Source of the DNA: a virus
Direction: 5' to 3' (one strand)
Length of the DNA stretch: 50,874 nt
Virus record (IMG/VR): IMGVR_UViG_3300049259_000154
Coordinates: 1-50,874 of that record
The notes beneath the pieces were generated by a model. It was not told the origin of the DNA and did not search any database. It saw only the letters and a list, made by a program, of their open reading frames with translations. The position numbers and the translations under genes are program-made. Positions 37,575-44,450 of this stretch are shown here, in pieces. Each line of letters opens with the position of its first letter. The stretch's first letter is position 1.

Positions 37575-37735
37575 TAGACGCCGCGCCCCTTCGGGCGCCA
37601 GCCGCCTTGGATATCGGCGGCGACCCGGAGAACCTCGTCGTCGCTGGTGGACGCGGGGAGCGCCATGAAGATGTGCCCGCTGCGGGGGTCGCAGACGAGC
37701 CAGCGCCCGTCGGCGAGCTGCTTGACGTCGATCAT
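37574..37735 (-). CDS. Hypothetical protein, 53 aa, first gene of module 2 unit
   Basis: ATG at 37735 with GGAGGCACCG upstream; an in-frame ATG at 37759 would add 8 residues in a leaderless form. Small beta-rich protein (KQLADGRWLVCDPRSGHIFM). Function unknown. Confidence 0.62.
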   Translation of the reverse strand: MIDVKQLADGRWLVCDPRSGHIFMALPASTSDDEVLRVAADIQGGWRPKGRGV

Positions 37736-37756
37736 CGGTGCCTCCTGAGTCGTCTC

Positions 37757-37848
37757 CATTGCAAGTATCAGGATACGGCCACGACCGGACGAGCGGGAGT
37801 GTCCTCGCGCCAGCCCTCTACATGATTCATGGAAACTCCGGGTTTTTC
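37757..37848 (-). promoter_or_regulatory. Bipartite early promoter module 2
   Basis: 25-base box at 37824-37848, 47 bases, palindrome GTATCCTGATAC at 37765-37776 and leader TTGCAATGGAG. The box overlaps the end of the upstream gene, where it encodes TKNPEF. Confidence 0.66.
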
Positions 37849-38183
37849 GTGCCGACCGCGCCCTGCGCGTCGACCATCTCGGCGTAGGAGCCGTACAGCT
37901 CCGGCCAGTCGGGGCCGGGCTCTAGGACGGAGGCGGGTAGCTCGTTGTAGGCGATGAGGACGCGGACGGGGAGCGACTCGATACCGACGGCGGCGAGCCA
38001 GCCCGCGCACGGGGCGTCGCGGCCCTCGATGGTCATGTGGCAGGCGAAGAGGGGCGACCCGAGCGGCGCCTCCGCGCCCTGCACGCCGGAGGTGTGCGCG
38101 ATCTCTTCGTACCGGGATCGCGGGAACTGGCCGGGCGGCGTCTCCTTCGACAGGGGCACTCCGCGCACGGGCGCCGATGACAC
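37827..38183 (-). CDS. Hypothetical protein, DUF6283-like, 118 aa
   Basis: Contains LFACHMTIEGRDAPCAGWLA and LYGSYAEMVDAQG, matching the C-terminal half of the DUF6283 family (CH...CAGWL...SYAEM); the usual N-terminal CP.R motif is missing or altered. GTG at 38183. The end overlaps the 25-base box of module 2. Function unknown. Confidence 0.6.
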   Translation of the reverse strand: MSSAPVRGVPLSKETPPGQFPRSRYEEIAHTSGVQGAEAPLGSPLFACHMTIEGRDAPCAGWLAAVGIESLPVRVLIAYNELPASVLEPGPDWPELYGSYAEMVDAQGAVGTKNPEFP

Positions 38184-38184
38184 T

Positions 38185-38433
38185 TCACGGTGCGGCCTCG
38201 AACTCCCGAATCGCGCGGAGCGCTTCCGTCTCGTAGCCGAGACGGCCGTCGCCCATCCGCCGCGCGAGCGACGTCGTGCGGTAGGGGGAGAGGCCGCTGA
38301 GACGGAGCTCGGCGCCGTCGGAGACGCGGACAACGGAGAACGAGAGGCTGCCTATCTCGTTGCGCGTCTTCAGGTTGTACCGCCAGCGGCCGCCGGTCCA
38401 CCTGACGTCGTTCCACTTGCCGAGCCTGCTCAT
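38185..38433 (-). CDS. Hypothetical protein, 82 aa
   Basis: Starts MSRLGKWNDVRWTGGRWRYN, beta-rich middle (LSFSVVRVSDGAELRLSGLS) and helical C-terminus. ATG at 38433 overlaps the previous stop. No family recognised. Confidence 0.6.
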   Translation of the reverse strand: MSRLGKWNDVRWTGGRWRYNLKTRNEIGSLSFSVVRVSDGAELRLSGLSPYRTTSLARRMGDGRLGYETEALRAIREFEAAP

Positions 38434-38819
38434 GTGACGGCGGGGTTGATGTCGGGCGTCGTCTCGTAGAGGTGGAAGCAGTTGTCGTGCGCGTTCGTCC
38501 AGTGGCGACCGGGCGAGCCCGTGATCTTCGGGAGGAGCTGCGCCATGAAGTCGACGTCGGCGACCGTGGGGATGCCGTAGCGGGCCGTCTTGATCTCGTC
38601 CCACGTCGGGTACCGCTTCGAGTGGGCGATGCTGAGGTGCCAGCGGTACGAGCCGTCGGCGGCGACCGGCTCGCGGGCGACGATGACGGAGCACTCGCCG
38701 ACGACCCAGTGCTCGACGACCAGGGCGCCGTTCGCCATGAGGCTCGCGTCGACGTGCGGGGCGGCGGGCATCCGCCGCGGAGCCGGGGGCCGGTTCTTGA
38801 AGGTGCCGGGGATCGTCAC
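38430..38819 (-). CDS. Conserved phage protein (DUF7694-like), 129 aa
   Basis: Contains SYRWHLSIAHSKRYPTWDEI, GIPTVADVDFMAQLLPKITG and DNCFHLYET, a pattern seen in a common actinophage/mycophage family of unknown function. GTG at 38819 overlaps the previous stop (GTGA); a GTG at 38828 is an alternative. Confidence 0.66.
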   Translation of the reverse strand: MTIPGTFKNRPPAPRRMPAAPHVDASLMANGALVVEHWVVGECSVIVAREPVAADGSYRWHLSIAHSKRYPTWDEIKTARYGIPTVADVDFMAQLLPKITGSPGRHWTNAHDNCFHLYETTPDINPAVT

Positions 38820-38932
38820 GCCTCCCACCGGCCGTTTCGGCGATGGTGGAGGACGAGCACGCGGTCGGAGAGTCGGTGCAGCCCGAGGAGCCAGAGACGC
38901 CGCTGGAGCGCGTACAGGGTCGGCCGGGTCAT
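38816..38932 (-). CDS. Small basic protein, 38 aa
   Basis: ATG at 38932 and TGA at 38816 both overlap neighbours by 4 bases. Peptide MTRPTLYALQRRLWLLGLHR followed by a basic tail. Function unknown. Confidence 0.52.
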   Translation of the reverse strand: MTRPTLYALQRRLWLLGLHRLSDRVLVLHHRRNGRWEA

Positions 38933-39150
38933 GGCGACGTCCGGTGGACTTTGACGACCATTTCGCAGTCGGCGAGGAACCGGCGCGAGAGCCGAGCCAG
39001 TTCTTCGCGCTGCATCGTGTTGGGCTTCTTGTCGCCGAGGAGCCAAGTGGCGAGCATCCCGAAGAGGAACGCCTCGCGGTGGACGTGCGGCGGCCGCGGC
39101 ACCGGGTTCGCGTCGTCGAAGAGGGAGCCCTGCTGCTTCTCGTCGTTCAT
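38929..39150 (-). CDS. Hypothetical protein, 73 aa
   Basis: Begins MNDEKQQGSLFDDANPVPRP, where QGSLFDD resembles a sliding-clamp-binding QxxLF motif; the rest is helical (MQREELARLSRRFLADCEMV). ATG at 39150. Function unknown; clamp binding is speculation from the motif. Confidence 0.58.
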   Translation of the reverse strand: MNDEKQQGSLFDDANPVPRPPHVHREAFLFGMLATWLLGDKKPNTMQREELARLSRRFLADCEMVVKVHRTSP

Positions 39151-39311
39151 TGCTTCGTGAGGAGTCGGATGGCCTCCGCGACGCGGCGGTCGGCGAAGCT
39201 GACCAGGTCCCCCAGCTCGGGCACGTCGAGCCCGGCCAGGGAGTCGCTGACGGCTTCGAGCGCGTCTACGGCCTGCTTCAGCTCGGCGACGGCTTCAGTC
39301 TTGGCGCTCAT
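39147..39311 (-). CDS. Small helical protein, 54 aa
   Basis: ATG at 39311 and TGA at 39147 overlap both neighbours by 4 bases. Heptad-like helix (TEAVAELKQAVDALEAVSDS) then FADRRVAEAIRLLTKQ. Likely coiled coil; function unknown. Confidence 0.58.
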   Translation of the reverse strand: MSAKTEAVAELKQAVDALEAVSDSLAGLDVPELGDLVSFADRRVAEAIRLLTKQ

Positions 39312-39862
39312 CGGAGACGTACCTCGTACGGGTGGGCCCAGAGGAGCGTCTGAAACGTGATGATCTCCGGGGCGTGATAGCGGGACGTGAATGGAGGCCG
39401 GAGGCCGGGCGGCGGCGTCGGCGAGGGGCAGCGCAGCTCCCGGTGGATCGACGGCTCACCCGTCGAGACGACGAACCATTCCTCTTCGACCAGTTCGTGT
39501 TCGCCGCGCGGGCGGCCGCAGACGGCGGCGCCGTTGCAGGTTGCGCGGCAGACGAGCTCGGGCAGCTCGCGGTCGTCGATGATGAAGTGGTAGAGGGTGC
39601 CGGGCCAGCCGCACGAGCAGGAGCCGGAGCCGTGGAGGATGCCCCAGCCGAACATGCCGTAGCCGCACCCGGGACAGTCTCCGGGCACGAAATGGCGGAG
39701 GTAGGCGCCGATGATGGCGGCATGGTCGGGGTCGTCAGCGGCGCTTAGGAGGGCTTGCCCGGCGCGGCCGCCTTCTTCGCCGGTGCGGATGTGGTCGAGT
39801 CTGAAGCGCGGCCAGTCTTCCCGCTTCAGTTCGGCGAGCCGCTCGACGGTCAGGCCGGTCAT
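39308..39862 (-). CDS. Cys-rich hypothetical protein, 184 aa
   Basis: Helical N-terminus (ERLAELKREDWPRFRLDHIR), then GDCPGCGYGMFGW, GSCSCGWPGTLYHFIIDDRE, VCRATCNGAAVCGRPRGEHE: several Cys pairs that could bind two metals. Function unknown; ATG at 39862. Confidence 0.62.
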   Translation of the reverse strand: MTGLTVERLAELKREDWPRFRLDHIRTGEEGGRAGQALLSAADDPDHAAIIGAYLRHFVPGDCPGCGYGMFGWGILHGSGSCSCGWPGTLYHFIIDDRELPELVCRATCNGAAVCGRPRGEHELVEEEWFVVSTGEPSIHRELRCPSPTPPPGLRPPFTSRYHAPEIITFQTLLWAHPYEVRLR

Positions 39863-40161
39863 CGTTCGCCGCCGTCGATCTCGCCGAGGCCGCGGCCGAA
39901 CTCGCTGCTGTCGGCGACGGCGAGCGAGTGGCCGCCGAGCTGGTCGGCGACGTCGTAGCGGGCGAACCGGAGCGACCGCGCCAGCGTGGCCTCTTCCTCG
40001 CGGCGGCGCCAGGCGCGGTCCTCGGATCGGCGAGCCCGGCGCACCCGGGCGAGGTCGTACCGGCGGAGACGAGTGCGACCGGCCGGGTGGGTGACGATCA
40101 GGATGACGGCGAGCAGGATGAGCGTGACGACGGCGTACGGGTTGAGGTCGATGTTGCTCAC
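39859..40161 (-). CDS. Membrane-anchored protein, 100 aa
   Basis: Short N-terminus followed by one helix (PYAVVTLILLAVILIVTHPA) and a charged, Arg-rich region. GTG at 40161 overlaps the previous stop. Function unknown. Confidence 0.6.
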   Translation of the reverse strand: MSNIDLNPYAVVTLILLAVILIVTHPAGRTRLRRYDLARVRRARRSEDRAWRRREEEATLARSLRFARYDVADQLGGHSLAVADSSEFGRGLGEIDGGER

Positions 40162-40370
40162 TGGATCTTCTCCTTGCACGAGGGGCAGTTTATGTGGGCT
40201 TCGTCGTTGCCGGAGTCAATGACGCTGAACTGGGCGTCGGGGTTTTTGAGAAAGATGGAGAGGCCGCAGAGCGTCTCGCGCTCGCCACCCCCGAGGCGGA
40301 GCCCGTGGACGCGCTCCGCGACGCGGCCGGTCTTGATGTTCTCCAGACGGACGGCGACGAGGCGGATCAC
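40158..40370 (-). CDS. Hypothetical protein, 70 aa
   Basis: Contains LVAVRLENIKTGRVAERVHG, a Cys in RETLCGLS, and a C-terminal INCPSCKEKIQ. The Cys set may bind zinc. GTG at 40370 overlaps the previous stop (GTGA). Confidence 0.6.
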   Translation of the reverse strand: MIRLVAVRLENIKTGRVAERVHGLRLGGGERETLCGLSIFLKNPDAQFSVIDSGNDEAHINCPSCKEKIQ

Positions 40371-40588
40371 GACCGGCTCCGTTCGGGGTGGAGCCAGTCG
40401 ACCGGCTCGCTGGAGGGGACCGCGTGCTGGGAGCCGTCGCTGAGGAGGAAGACGACCTCCGAGCGGGAGCGGCTGCGCTCGAAGATGCGGGTCGCGGCGG
40501 CGATGACGCGGAGGCCGTCCTTCGGGCCGCCGACCAGCTCGGCGCCGCGGGGGACGCGCCAGGCGTGCGTGTGGGCGATCTCGCTCAC
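40367..40588 (-). CDS. Hypothetical protein, 73 aa
   Basis: GTG at 40588. Contains HAWRVPRGAELVGGPKDGLR and EVVFLLSDGSQHAVPSSEPV; the GGP.DG pattern recurs in small phage proteins of unknown function. Confidence 0.6.
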   Translation of the reverse strand: MSEIAHTHAWRVPRGAELVGGPKDGLRVIAAATRIFERSRSRSEVVFLLSDGSQHAVPSSEPVDWLHPERSRS

Positions 40589-41121
40589 CGGCGCATCGCC
40601 TCGTCGAGGATGCCGGGGTCCCATTCGCCGAGCGGCGGGTAGCCGACCTCGGGGTCGTTGACCTGGTTGGAGTCGCACTGGACGGCGCGGGCGAGTGGGG
40701 TGCCGCCGAGCAGGAACCGGCTAACGATCTCGGCGAGCCCGGCGCGTTGCAGGCCCAGCGGGGCGGCGGCCCGGTACTCGCGGAGCGCGTTCTGTTCCAG
40801 CTCGCCGCGCTCGACCTGGTGGCAGATGGCCTGGAAGCGCATCACCTCGCGGGTCATGAGGATGATCGAGCCGCGGCATTCGAGCGTCTCTTCGCGGTCG
40901 GCCGTCTCCTCGTAGCCCTCGAACTCGGCCATGAGCGGGTCGGTCGGGTGGCACGTCATCCCCGGCGCGTTGCCGCTGCGGAGCCCGGCCCAGAGGCGGG
41001 CGAGGTTCCGCTTGCTGTAGAAGCCGTGCGGATGCGGCTGGCCCTGGTTGGAGAGCCGCCAGGGGCAGTGGGCGCAAGCGCGAGGAGCGGCCTCCACGAG
41101 AGCTTTCCGTTCGGCCGTCAT
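40585..41121 (-). CDS. Phage CPWR-motif protein, 178 aa
   Basis: Contains CAHCPWRLSNQGQPHPHGFY near 16-35, NLARLWAGLRSGNAPGMTCH and a helical C-terminus (MTREVMRFQAICHQVERGEL). The CPWR...HP.G.Y....L..LW.GLR...M.CHPTDP arrangement is conserved in many actinophages; the Cys/His residues may hold zinc. Function unknown. ATG at 41121. Confidence 0.68.
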   Translation of the reverse strand: MTAERKALVEAAPRACAHCPWRLSNQGQPHPHGFYSKRNLARLWAGLRSGNAPGMTCHPTDPLMAEFEGYEETADREETLECRGSIILMTREVMRFQAICHQVERGELEQNALREYRAAAPLGLQRAGLAEIVSRFLLGGTPLARAVQCDSNQVNDPEVGYPPLGEWDPGILDEAMRR

Positions 41122-41336
41122 GTGATGACTCCTCCGTCGGCGAGGCTGAGCCCGGCCTCGCGGGCACGAACGCGGAAGGCGAAGAACCCCTCGGCGGGGA
41201 GCTGGATGCGGGCGTAGTCGACGGCGTCGAGGTCGAGGGCGGTGTACGCCTCGACGAAGTCTTCGCCGCGGTCCGTCTCGCCGGTGATGTCGACGACGCC
41301 GAGGTCGCCGTCGGTGCGGTAGACGATGTCGGTCAC
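41118..41336 (-). CDS. Hypothetical acidic protein, 72 aa
   Basis: Acidic and beta-rich (DGDLGVVDITGETDRGEDFV), then VRAREAGLSLADGGVIT. GTG at 41336 overlaps the previous stop. Function unknown. Confidence 0.58.
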   Translation of the reverse strand: MTDIVYRTDGDLGVVDITGETDRGEDFVEAYTALDLDAVDYARIQLPAEGFFAFRVRAREAGLSLADGGVIT

Positions 41337-41608
41337 GCTGTCCTCCTCCTTTCCAGTTGGTCGTACGAGCGGGCAGCAGCCTCACGCTCGGCGGGGGTCA
41401 TGAACGAGAACCCGCGGGCCCGGGTGACCGCGTTGAACGCCTCGCGGCTGACGCGGGAGAGGATTCCGACCGGCCAGAGGCGCGTCTCCTCGCACTCGTC
41501 GCAGACGCCCTGCGGGCCGCGGCCGACAGCGGTCATGGCGAGCCCGTGCCCGGAGACGTTGATGAGCCGGAACCGGTTGCACGAGGTGCAGTACCCGTGG
41601 AGGCGCAT
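41333..41608 (-). CDS. Zinc-ribbon protein, 91 aa
   Basis: N-terminal zinc ribbon: YCTSCNRFRLINV and GVCDECEETRLWP, two CxxC pairs 30 residues apart, followed by a helical C-terminus (MTPAEREAAARSYDQLERRR). ATG at 41608. May be a small regulator; function unknown. Confidence 0.65.
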   Translation of the reverse strand: MRLHGYCTSCNRFRLINVSGHGLAMTAVGRGPQGVCDECEETRLWPVGILSRVSREAFNAVTRARGFSFMTPAEREAAARSYDQLERRRTA

Positions 41609-41892
41609 CAGACTGAGTCCCAGTCCAGCTCGCCGCGCTCGGGATCGTCTTCGTCGATGACGCCGACGTGGAGCCGCCCGGGCCCGTAACCCTTGCCGCG
41701 CATCTCGGCGCGGTACAGATCGGCGGCCTCCAGCGCGGCCCGGAGCGACCCGTGGAGCGACTGGTTGCGGTCAACGCCGTCGAGGAAGACGGCACGGACG
41801 GCGAACGAGCCCTCCTCGTCGTGCAGGACGACGCGCGGGTGGGCGCCTTCGTTCGCTTCGCGGCGGCGCTCGATGTCGTCGAAGCTAGACAC
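41608..41892 (-). CDS. Hypothetical protein, 94 aa
   Basis: Mixed alpha/beta protein (HPRVVLHDEEGSFAVRAVFL; LRAALEAADLYRAEMRGKGY) with an acidic end. GTG at 41892. No family recognised. Confidence 0.58.
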   Translation of the reverse strand: MSSFDDIERRREANEGAHPRVVLHDEEGSFAVRAVFLDGVDRNQSLHGSLRAALEAADLYRAEMRGKGYGPGRLHVGVIDEDDPERGELDWDSV

Positions 41893-42214
41893 GGCGGGAC
41901 GCCTCCGTGTTGGCGAGCACCCGGGCGGCCTGCGCCTTCGCGGCGGTGAGGGTTCCGCCGTGGATCTGGCGGGTGGAGCGCACGACGGTGCGGCCGTCGC
42001 GGACGAGCCAGATGTTGTAGACGTAGCCGTAGCGGCCGGGGCCGATGAGGCGGCGCTCGTCGGAGCGCTTCACGCGGACGACGAGGGAGGGGCCGTCCGG
42101 GCCGATGCCCGACCAGCCGCCGCCCGTGTCGAGGGAGACGCGGCGCCAAGTGACGCGCGGCGGGGCGGCTGCGCGCTCCGCCGTCTTCTTGGCCTGGAAC
42201 TCGTCGAAGGTCAT
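41885..42214 (-). CDS. Hypothetical protein, 109 aa
   Basis: Contains TFDEFQAKKTAERAAAPPRV and YVYNIWLVRDGRTVVRSTRQ. Beta-rich middle; no family recognised. ATG at 42214. Confidence 0.58.
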   Translation of the reverse strand: MTFDEFQAKKTAERAAAPPRVTWRRVSLDTGGGWSGIGPDGPSLVVRVKRSDERRLIGPGRYGYVYNIWLVRDGRTVVRSTRQIHGGTLTAAKAQAARVLANTEASRRV

Positions 42215-42429
42215 GACGCGACCGCCATGAGCGAGGAGCTGATGTCGGCGAGGGAGACGCCGCCGAGGATGAGGGCGCCTTCGACCTCGAACGAGAGAGT
42301 GAGGCGGCCGTAGTACGCGGCCTGGTGGTCTGCGTAGAGGGTGCGCGCCGCCACGAGGGCGGCCTCCGGGTCGTCGGCCTCAGCGCGGGCGAGAACGCCC
42401 GAGAGGTCGCGCAGGATGACCTCGATCAT
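42211..42429 (-). CDS. Hypothetical protein, 72 aa
   Basis: ATG at 42429 overlaps the previous stop (ATGA). Small alpha/beta protein (MIEVILRDLSGVLARAEADD; LTLSFEVEGALILGGVS). Function unknown. Confidence 0.58.
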   Translation of the reverse strand: MIEVILRDLSGVLARAEADDPEAALVAARTLYADHQAAYYGRLTLSFEVEGALILGGVSLADISSSLMAVAS

Positions 42430-42665
42430 GAGGCCCTCCCGAGCGCTGCGGCCATGCGCTCCTCGCCGACGAACGCGGCATAGTCGGTCTGAAGCGCGAC
42501 GAGCAGAGCGACCTCCGGGGAGGGCGACTCGGTGAGGCCGAACTCGAACGTCGCCGAGGCGAGCGCGAGATCGACGGCAGCCTGTGAGCCGCCGCGCGAG
42601 GCGAAGTAGGCGGCCGGGCCCGTAAGGCCGCCGTCTACGAGGGTGAAGCGTCCGACCTGGAACAT
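42426..42665 (-). CDS. Hypothetical protein, 79 aa, first gene of module 3 unit
   Basis: ATG at 42665 with CAGGAGGCAACA upstream; an in-frame ATG at 42692 would add 9 residues in a leaderless form. Contains FQVGRFTLVDGGLTGPAAYF. Function unknown. Confidence 0.62.
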   Translation of the reverse strand: MFQVGRFTLVDGGLTGPAAYFASRGGSQAAVDLALASATFEFGLTESPSPEVALLVALQTDYAAFVGEERMAAALGRAS

Positions 42666-42689
42666 TGTTGCCTCCTGTGTGGGGGTCTC

Positions 42690-42782
42690 CATTGCAAGTA
42701 TCAGGATACGCGCGGGCGGCCGTGAGCGGCGAGGTTTCGGATGGAGCCCGGTGCGAAGGTTCCCGCAAACTCCGTGTTTTTC
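42690..42782 (-). promoter_or_regulatory. Bipartite early promoter module 3
   Basis: 25-base box at 42758-42782, 48 bases, palindrome at 42698-42709 and leader TTGCAATGGAG. The upstream SLOG gene runs through the whole module and its TGA lies inside the palindrome; the box encodes its TKNTEF. Confidence 0.68.
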
Positions 42783-43201
42783 GTTCCGTCGGGGTAGACG
42801 ATTATGAGCGGCAGGCGCGCAGCCTTGGCGTACCGGATGGTCGCCCACGTCCCCGAGCGCCGCTCCTCGGTGAAGCCGGAGGGCCCGGCGAGGAGCACGC
42901 CGACGGCGGCGACGATGTGGCGGTTGCGCGTCAGCTCCGGCGTCTTCGTCGACGGGACGGGGTCGAGGCGGTCGTTGAGGATGAGCGACCGGGCCGGGTC
43001 GAGGAGGCCGCGGCCGGGGAGCCCGTGCAGGAGGTAGCCGAGACGGCGGGCGCGGAGGGCGAGCTGCTCGTCGCCGCCGGTGCAGCATCCGTGCAGGAGC
43101 CAATCCACGTCGTCGGTGCGGAGGTCGGAGAGCAGGGAGGCGAGCACGAGCTCCTGCTGGCGGGCGAGGCCGTCTGCGGTTGCGGTGACGCCGACGTTCA
43201 C
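42701..43201 (-). CDS. SLOG-fold (LOG/DprA-like) protein
   Basis: A 166-residue protein: LLHGCCTGGDEQLALRARRL near the N-terminus, RNRHIVAAVGVLLAGPSG in the middle and RSGTWATIRYAKAARLPLII near the end. This matches the SLOG superfamily, Rossmann-like proteins that bind nucleotides or their derivatives; phage members are often of unknown role, some linked to nucleotide signalling. GTG at 43201 overlaps the previous stop. Its 3' 100 bases double as promoter module 3. Confidence 0.74.
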   Translation of the reverse strand: MNVGVTATADGLARQQELVLASLLSDLRTDDVDWLLHGCCTGGDEQLALRARRLGYLLHGLPGRGLLDPARSLILNDRLDPVPSTKTPELTRNRHIVAAVGVLLAGPSGFTEERRSGTWATIRYAKAARLPLIIVYPDGTKNTEFAGTFAPGSIRNLAAHGRPRVS

Positions 43202-43431
43202 GGGATCTTCTCGGCGCGGACGACGACGAGCAGCTCGCCGGGCTCGCGGATCTCCCAGCGGCGAGCGCCACGGCGGCGGGGCATGGAGTTGTAGCGGGCG
43301 CCGAGACGGGCGGCGTGCCGCTCGACCTCGTAGGGGACGTCGTTGGCGGCGGCGAACCCGATCACGTCCGTCTCCTCGACGAGGCGCGGCTCGTAGGCGG
43401 TGAACTCGCAGACGATCTGCCAGTCGATCAT
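43198..43431 (-). CDS. Hypothetical protein, 77 aa
   Basis: Contains MIDWQIVCEFTAYEPRLVEE and ARYNSMPRRRGARRWEIREP. ATG at 43431 overlaps the previous stop. Function unknown. Confidence 0.6.
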   Translation of the reverse strand: MIDWQIVCEFTAYEPRLVEETDVIGFAAANDVPYEVERHAARLGARYNSMPRRRGARRWEIREPGELLVVVRAEKIP

Positions 43432-43757
43432 CGCAGGGCCAGCGCCGTTTCCAGCTCGGCGAACGAGTCGACGACGAGGTTGCTCCGGTCGGTGAACGTG
43501 ACGCCGACCAGGCGCCGCCGCTCGTCGAGGAGGCGGCCGGTCGCGGAGTCGCGGTCGACGAGGTTCGGGAACGTGACCTCTGACAGTTCGGCGGTGCGGC
43601 CGGACGGCAGCCGGAACGTGCCGAGGATTTCGTCGGCGAGGAAGTTGCGGCCGGGGATCTGCTTCGGCACCGGCGTCAACTGCGGGTGGGCGGCGAGCCA
43701 CGCTGACCACTCTGTGTGCCAGGCGTCCCAGTCGGTGGGGAATCCCGCAGCGTTCAC
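43428..43757 (-). CDS. Hypothetical protein, 109 aa
   Basis: N-terminal Trp-rich segment (FPTDWDAWHTEWSAWLAAHP), then beta-rich GRTAELSEVTFPNLVDRDSA. GTG at 43757 overlaps the previous stop. No family recognised. Confidence 0.6.
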   Translation of the reverse strand: MNAAGFPTDWDAWHTEWSAWLAAHPQLTPVPKQIPGRNFLADEILGTFRLPSGRTAELSEVTFPNLVDRDSATGRLLDERRRLVGVTFTDRSNLVVDSFAELETALALR

Positions 43758-43903
43758 TGATTGCCTCCTTCGGCCGAGGCCGCAGCGCGAACCTCGGCGA
43801 TGCTGTAGCGGCTGTTCATGGCGACGAGCTGGATGGCCTTCTCGCGCGAGCAGAAACGCTCGGCACGGGCAACGGCCCGGGCGATCTTCTCTTGATCGGT
43901 CAT
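43754..43903 (-). CDS. Small helical protein, 49 aa
   Basis: ATG at 43903 and TGA at 43754 overlap neighbours by 4 bases. Helical (QEKIARAVARAERFCSREKA; IAEVRAAASAEGGNQ). Function unknown. Confidence 0.56.
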   Translation of the reverse strand: MTDQEKIARAVARAERFCSREKAIQLVAMNSRYSIAEVRAAASAEGGNQ

Positions 43904-44163
43904 GACGACCGTCCTTCCACTCGGAGGATCGTGGGGTTGACGCGGGCGACGGAGAACCCGGCGGCCGCGAGGATCTGCTCGGCGTCGGCGGAGGCCCAGC
44001 GGCCCTCGACGTTCGAGTCGTAGTCGGCGACGACCATCGCCACGGCAGAGGCGGACCGCTTGACGCGGAGGCCCTGACGCGAGTACGGCGTGCCGGAAGG
44101 AAGAGGCCGACGGCCGCCACGCGCGAGCGCGCGGGAGACGGCGGCAGCGTTCGGGCTGGTCAT
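43900..44163 (-). CDS. Hypothetical protein, 87 aa
   Basis: Basic N-terminus (VSRALARGGRRPLPSGTPYS) and AVAMVVADYDSNVEGRWASA, AEQILAAAGFSVARV. ATG at 44163. Function unknown. Confidence 0.58.
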   Translation of the reverse strand: MTSPNAAAVSRALARGGRRPLPSGTPYSRQGLRVKRSASAVAMVVADYDSNVEGRWASADAEQILAAAGFSVARVNPTILRVEGRSS

Positions 44164-44324
44164 GACCGGAGCGCCTCCAAGCGGCGCTCGGCGTCGGCGA
44201 TGACGTCGGCGGCGAACCCGGCCTCGGCGCCCTGAGCGACGAGGTGGCGGGCGAGGGCCAGGGCTTCGTCGACGTGCAGCGGTTCGCCATCGTCGTCCTG
44301 ATAGAACCGGTCGAGAGCGGACAT
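44160..44324 (-). CDS. Hypothetical protein, 54 aa, first gene of module 4 unit
   Basis: ATG at 44324 with CAGGAGGCAACACG upstream; in-frame ATG at 44351 gives a 9-residue longer leaderless form. Acidic helical protein (LHVDEALALARHLVAQGAEA). Function unknown. Confidence 0.62.
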   Translation of the reverse strand: MSALDRFYQDDDGEPLHVDEALALARHLVAQGAEAGFAADVIADAERRLEALRS

Positions 44325-44348
44325 CGTGTTGCCTCCTGTCGTAGACTC

Positions 44349-44441
44349 CATTGCAAGTATCAGGATACCGCGCAGGGAGGACGAGGCAGGCCGCCGGGCC
44401 GCGAGCCCGCGTACAGGATTCCCGCTCTTTAGGGGGTTTTC
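44349..44441 (-). promoter_or_regulatory. Bipartite early promoter module 4
   Basis: 25-base box at 44417-44441, 48 bases, palindrome at 44357-44368 and leader TTGCAATGGAG. The box is nearly identical to module 1 over all 25 bases. Here the whole module lies between genes. Confidence 0.7.
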
Positions 44442-44450
44442 CTGCCGGTG

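Noticed and set aside
40240-40265. Another copy of the 25-base box (ggggtttttgag)
   Set aside because: Only the T-run region matches and no palindrome or leader follows at 47-48 bases.
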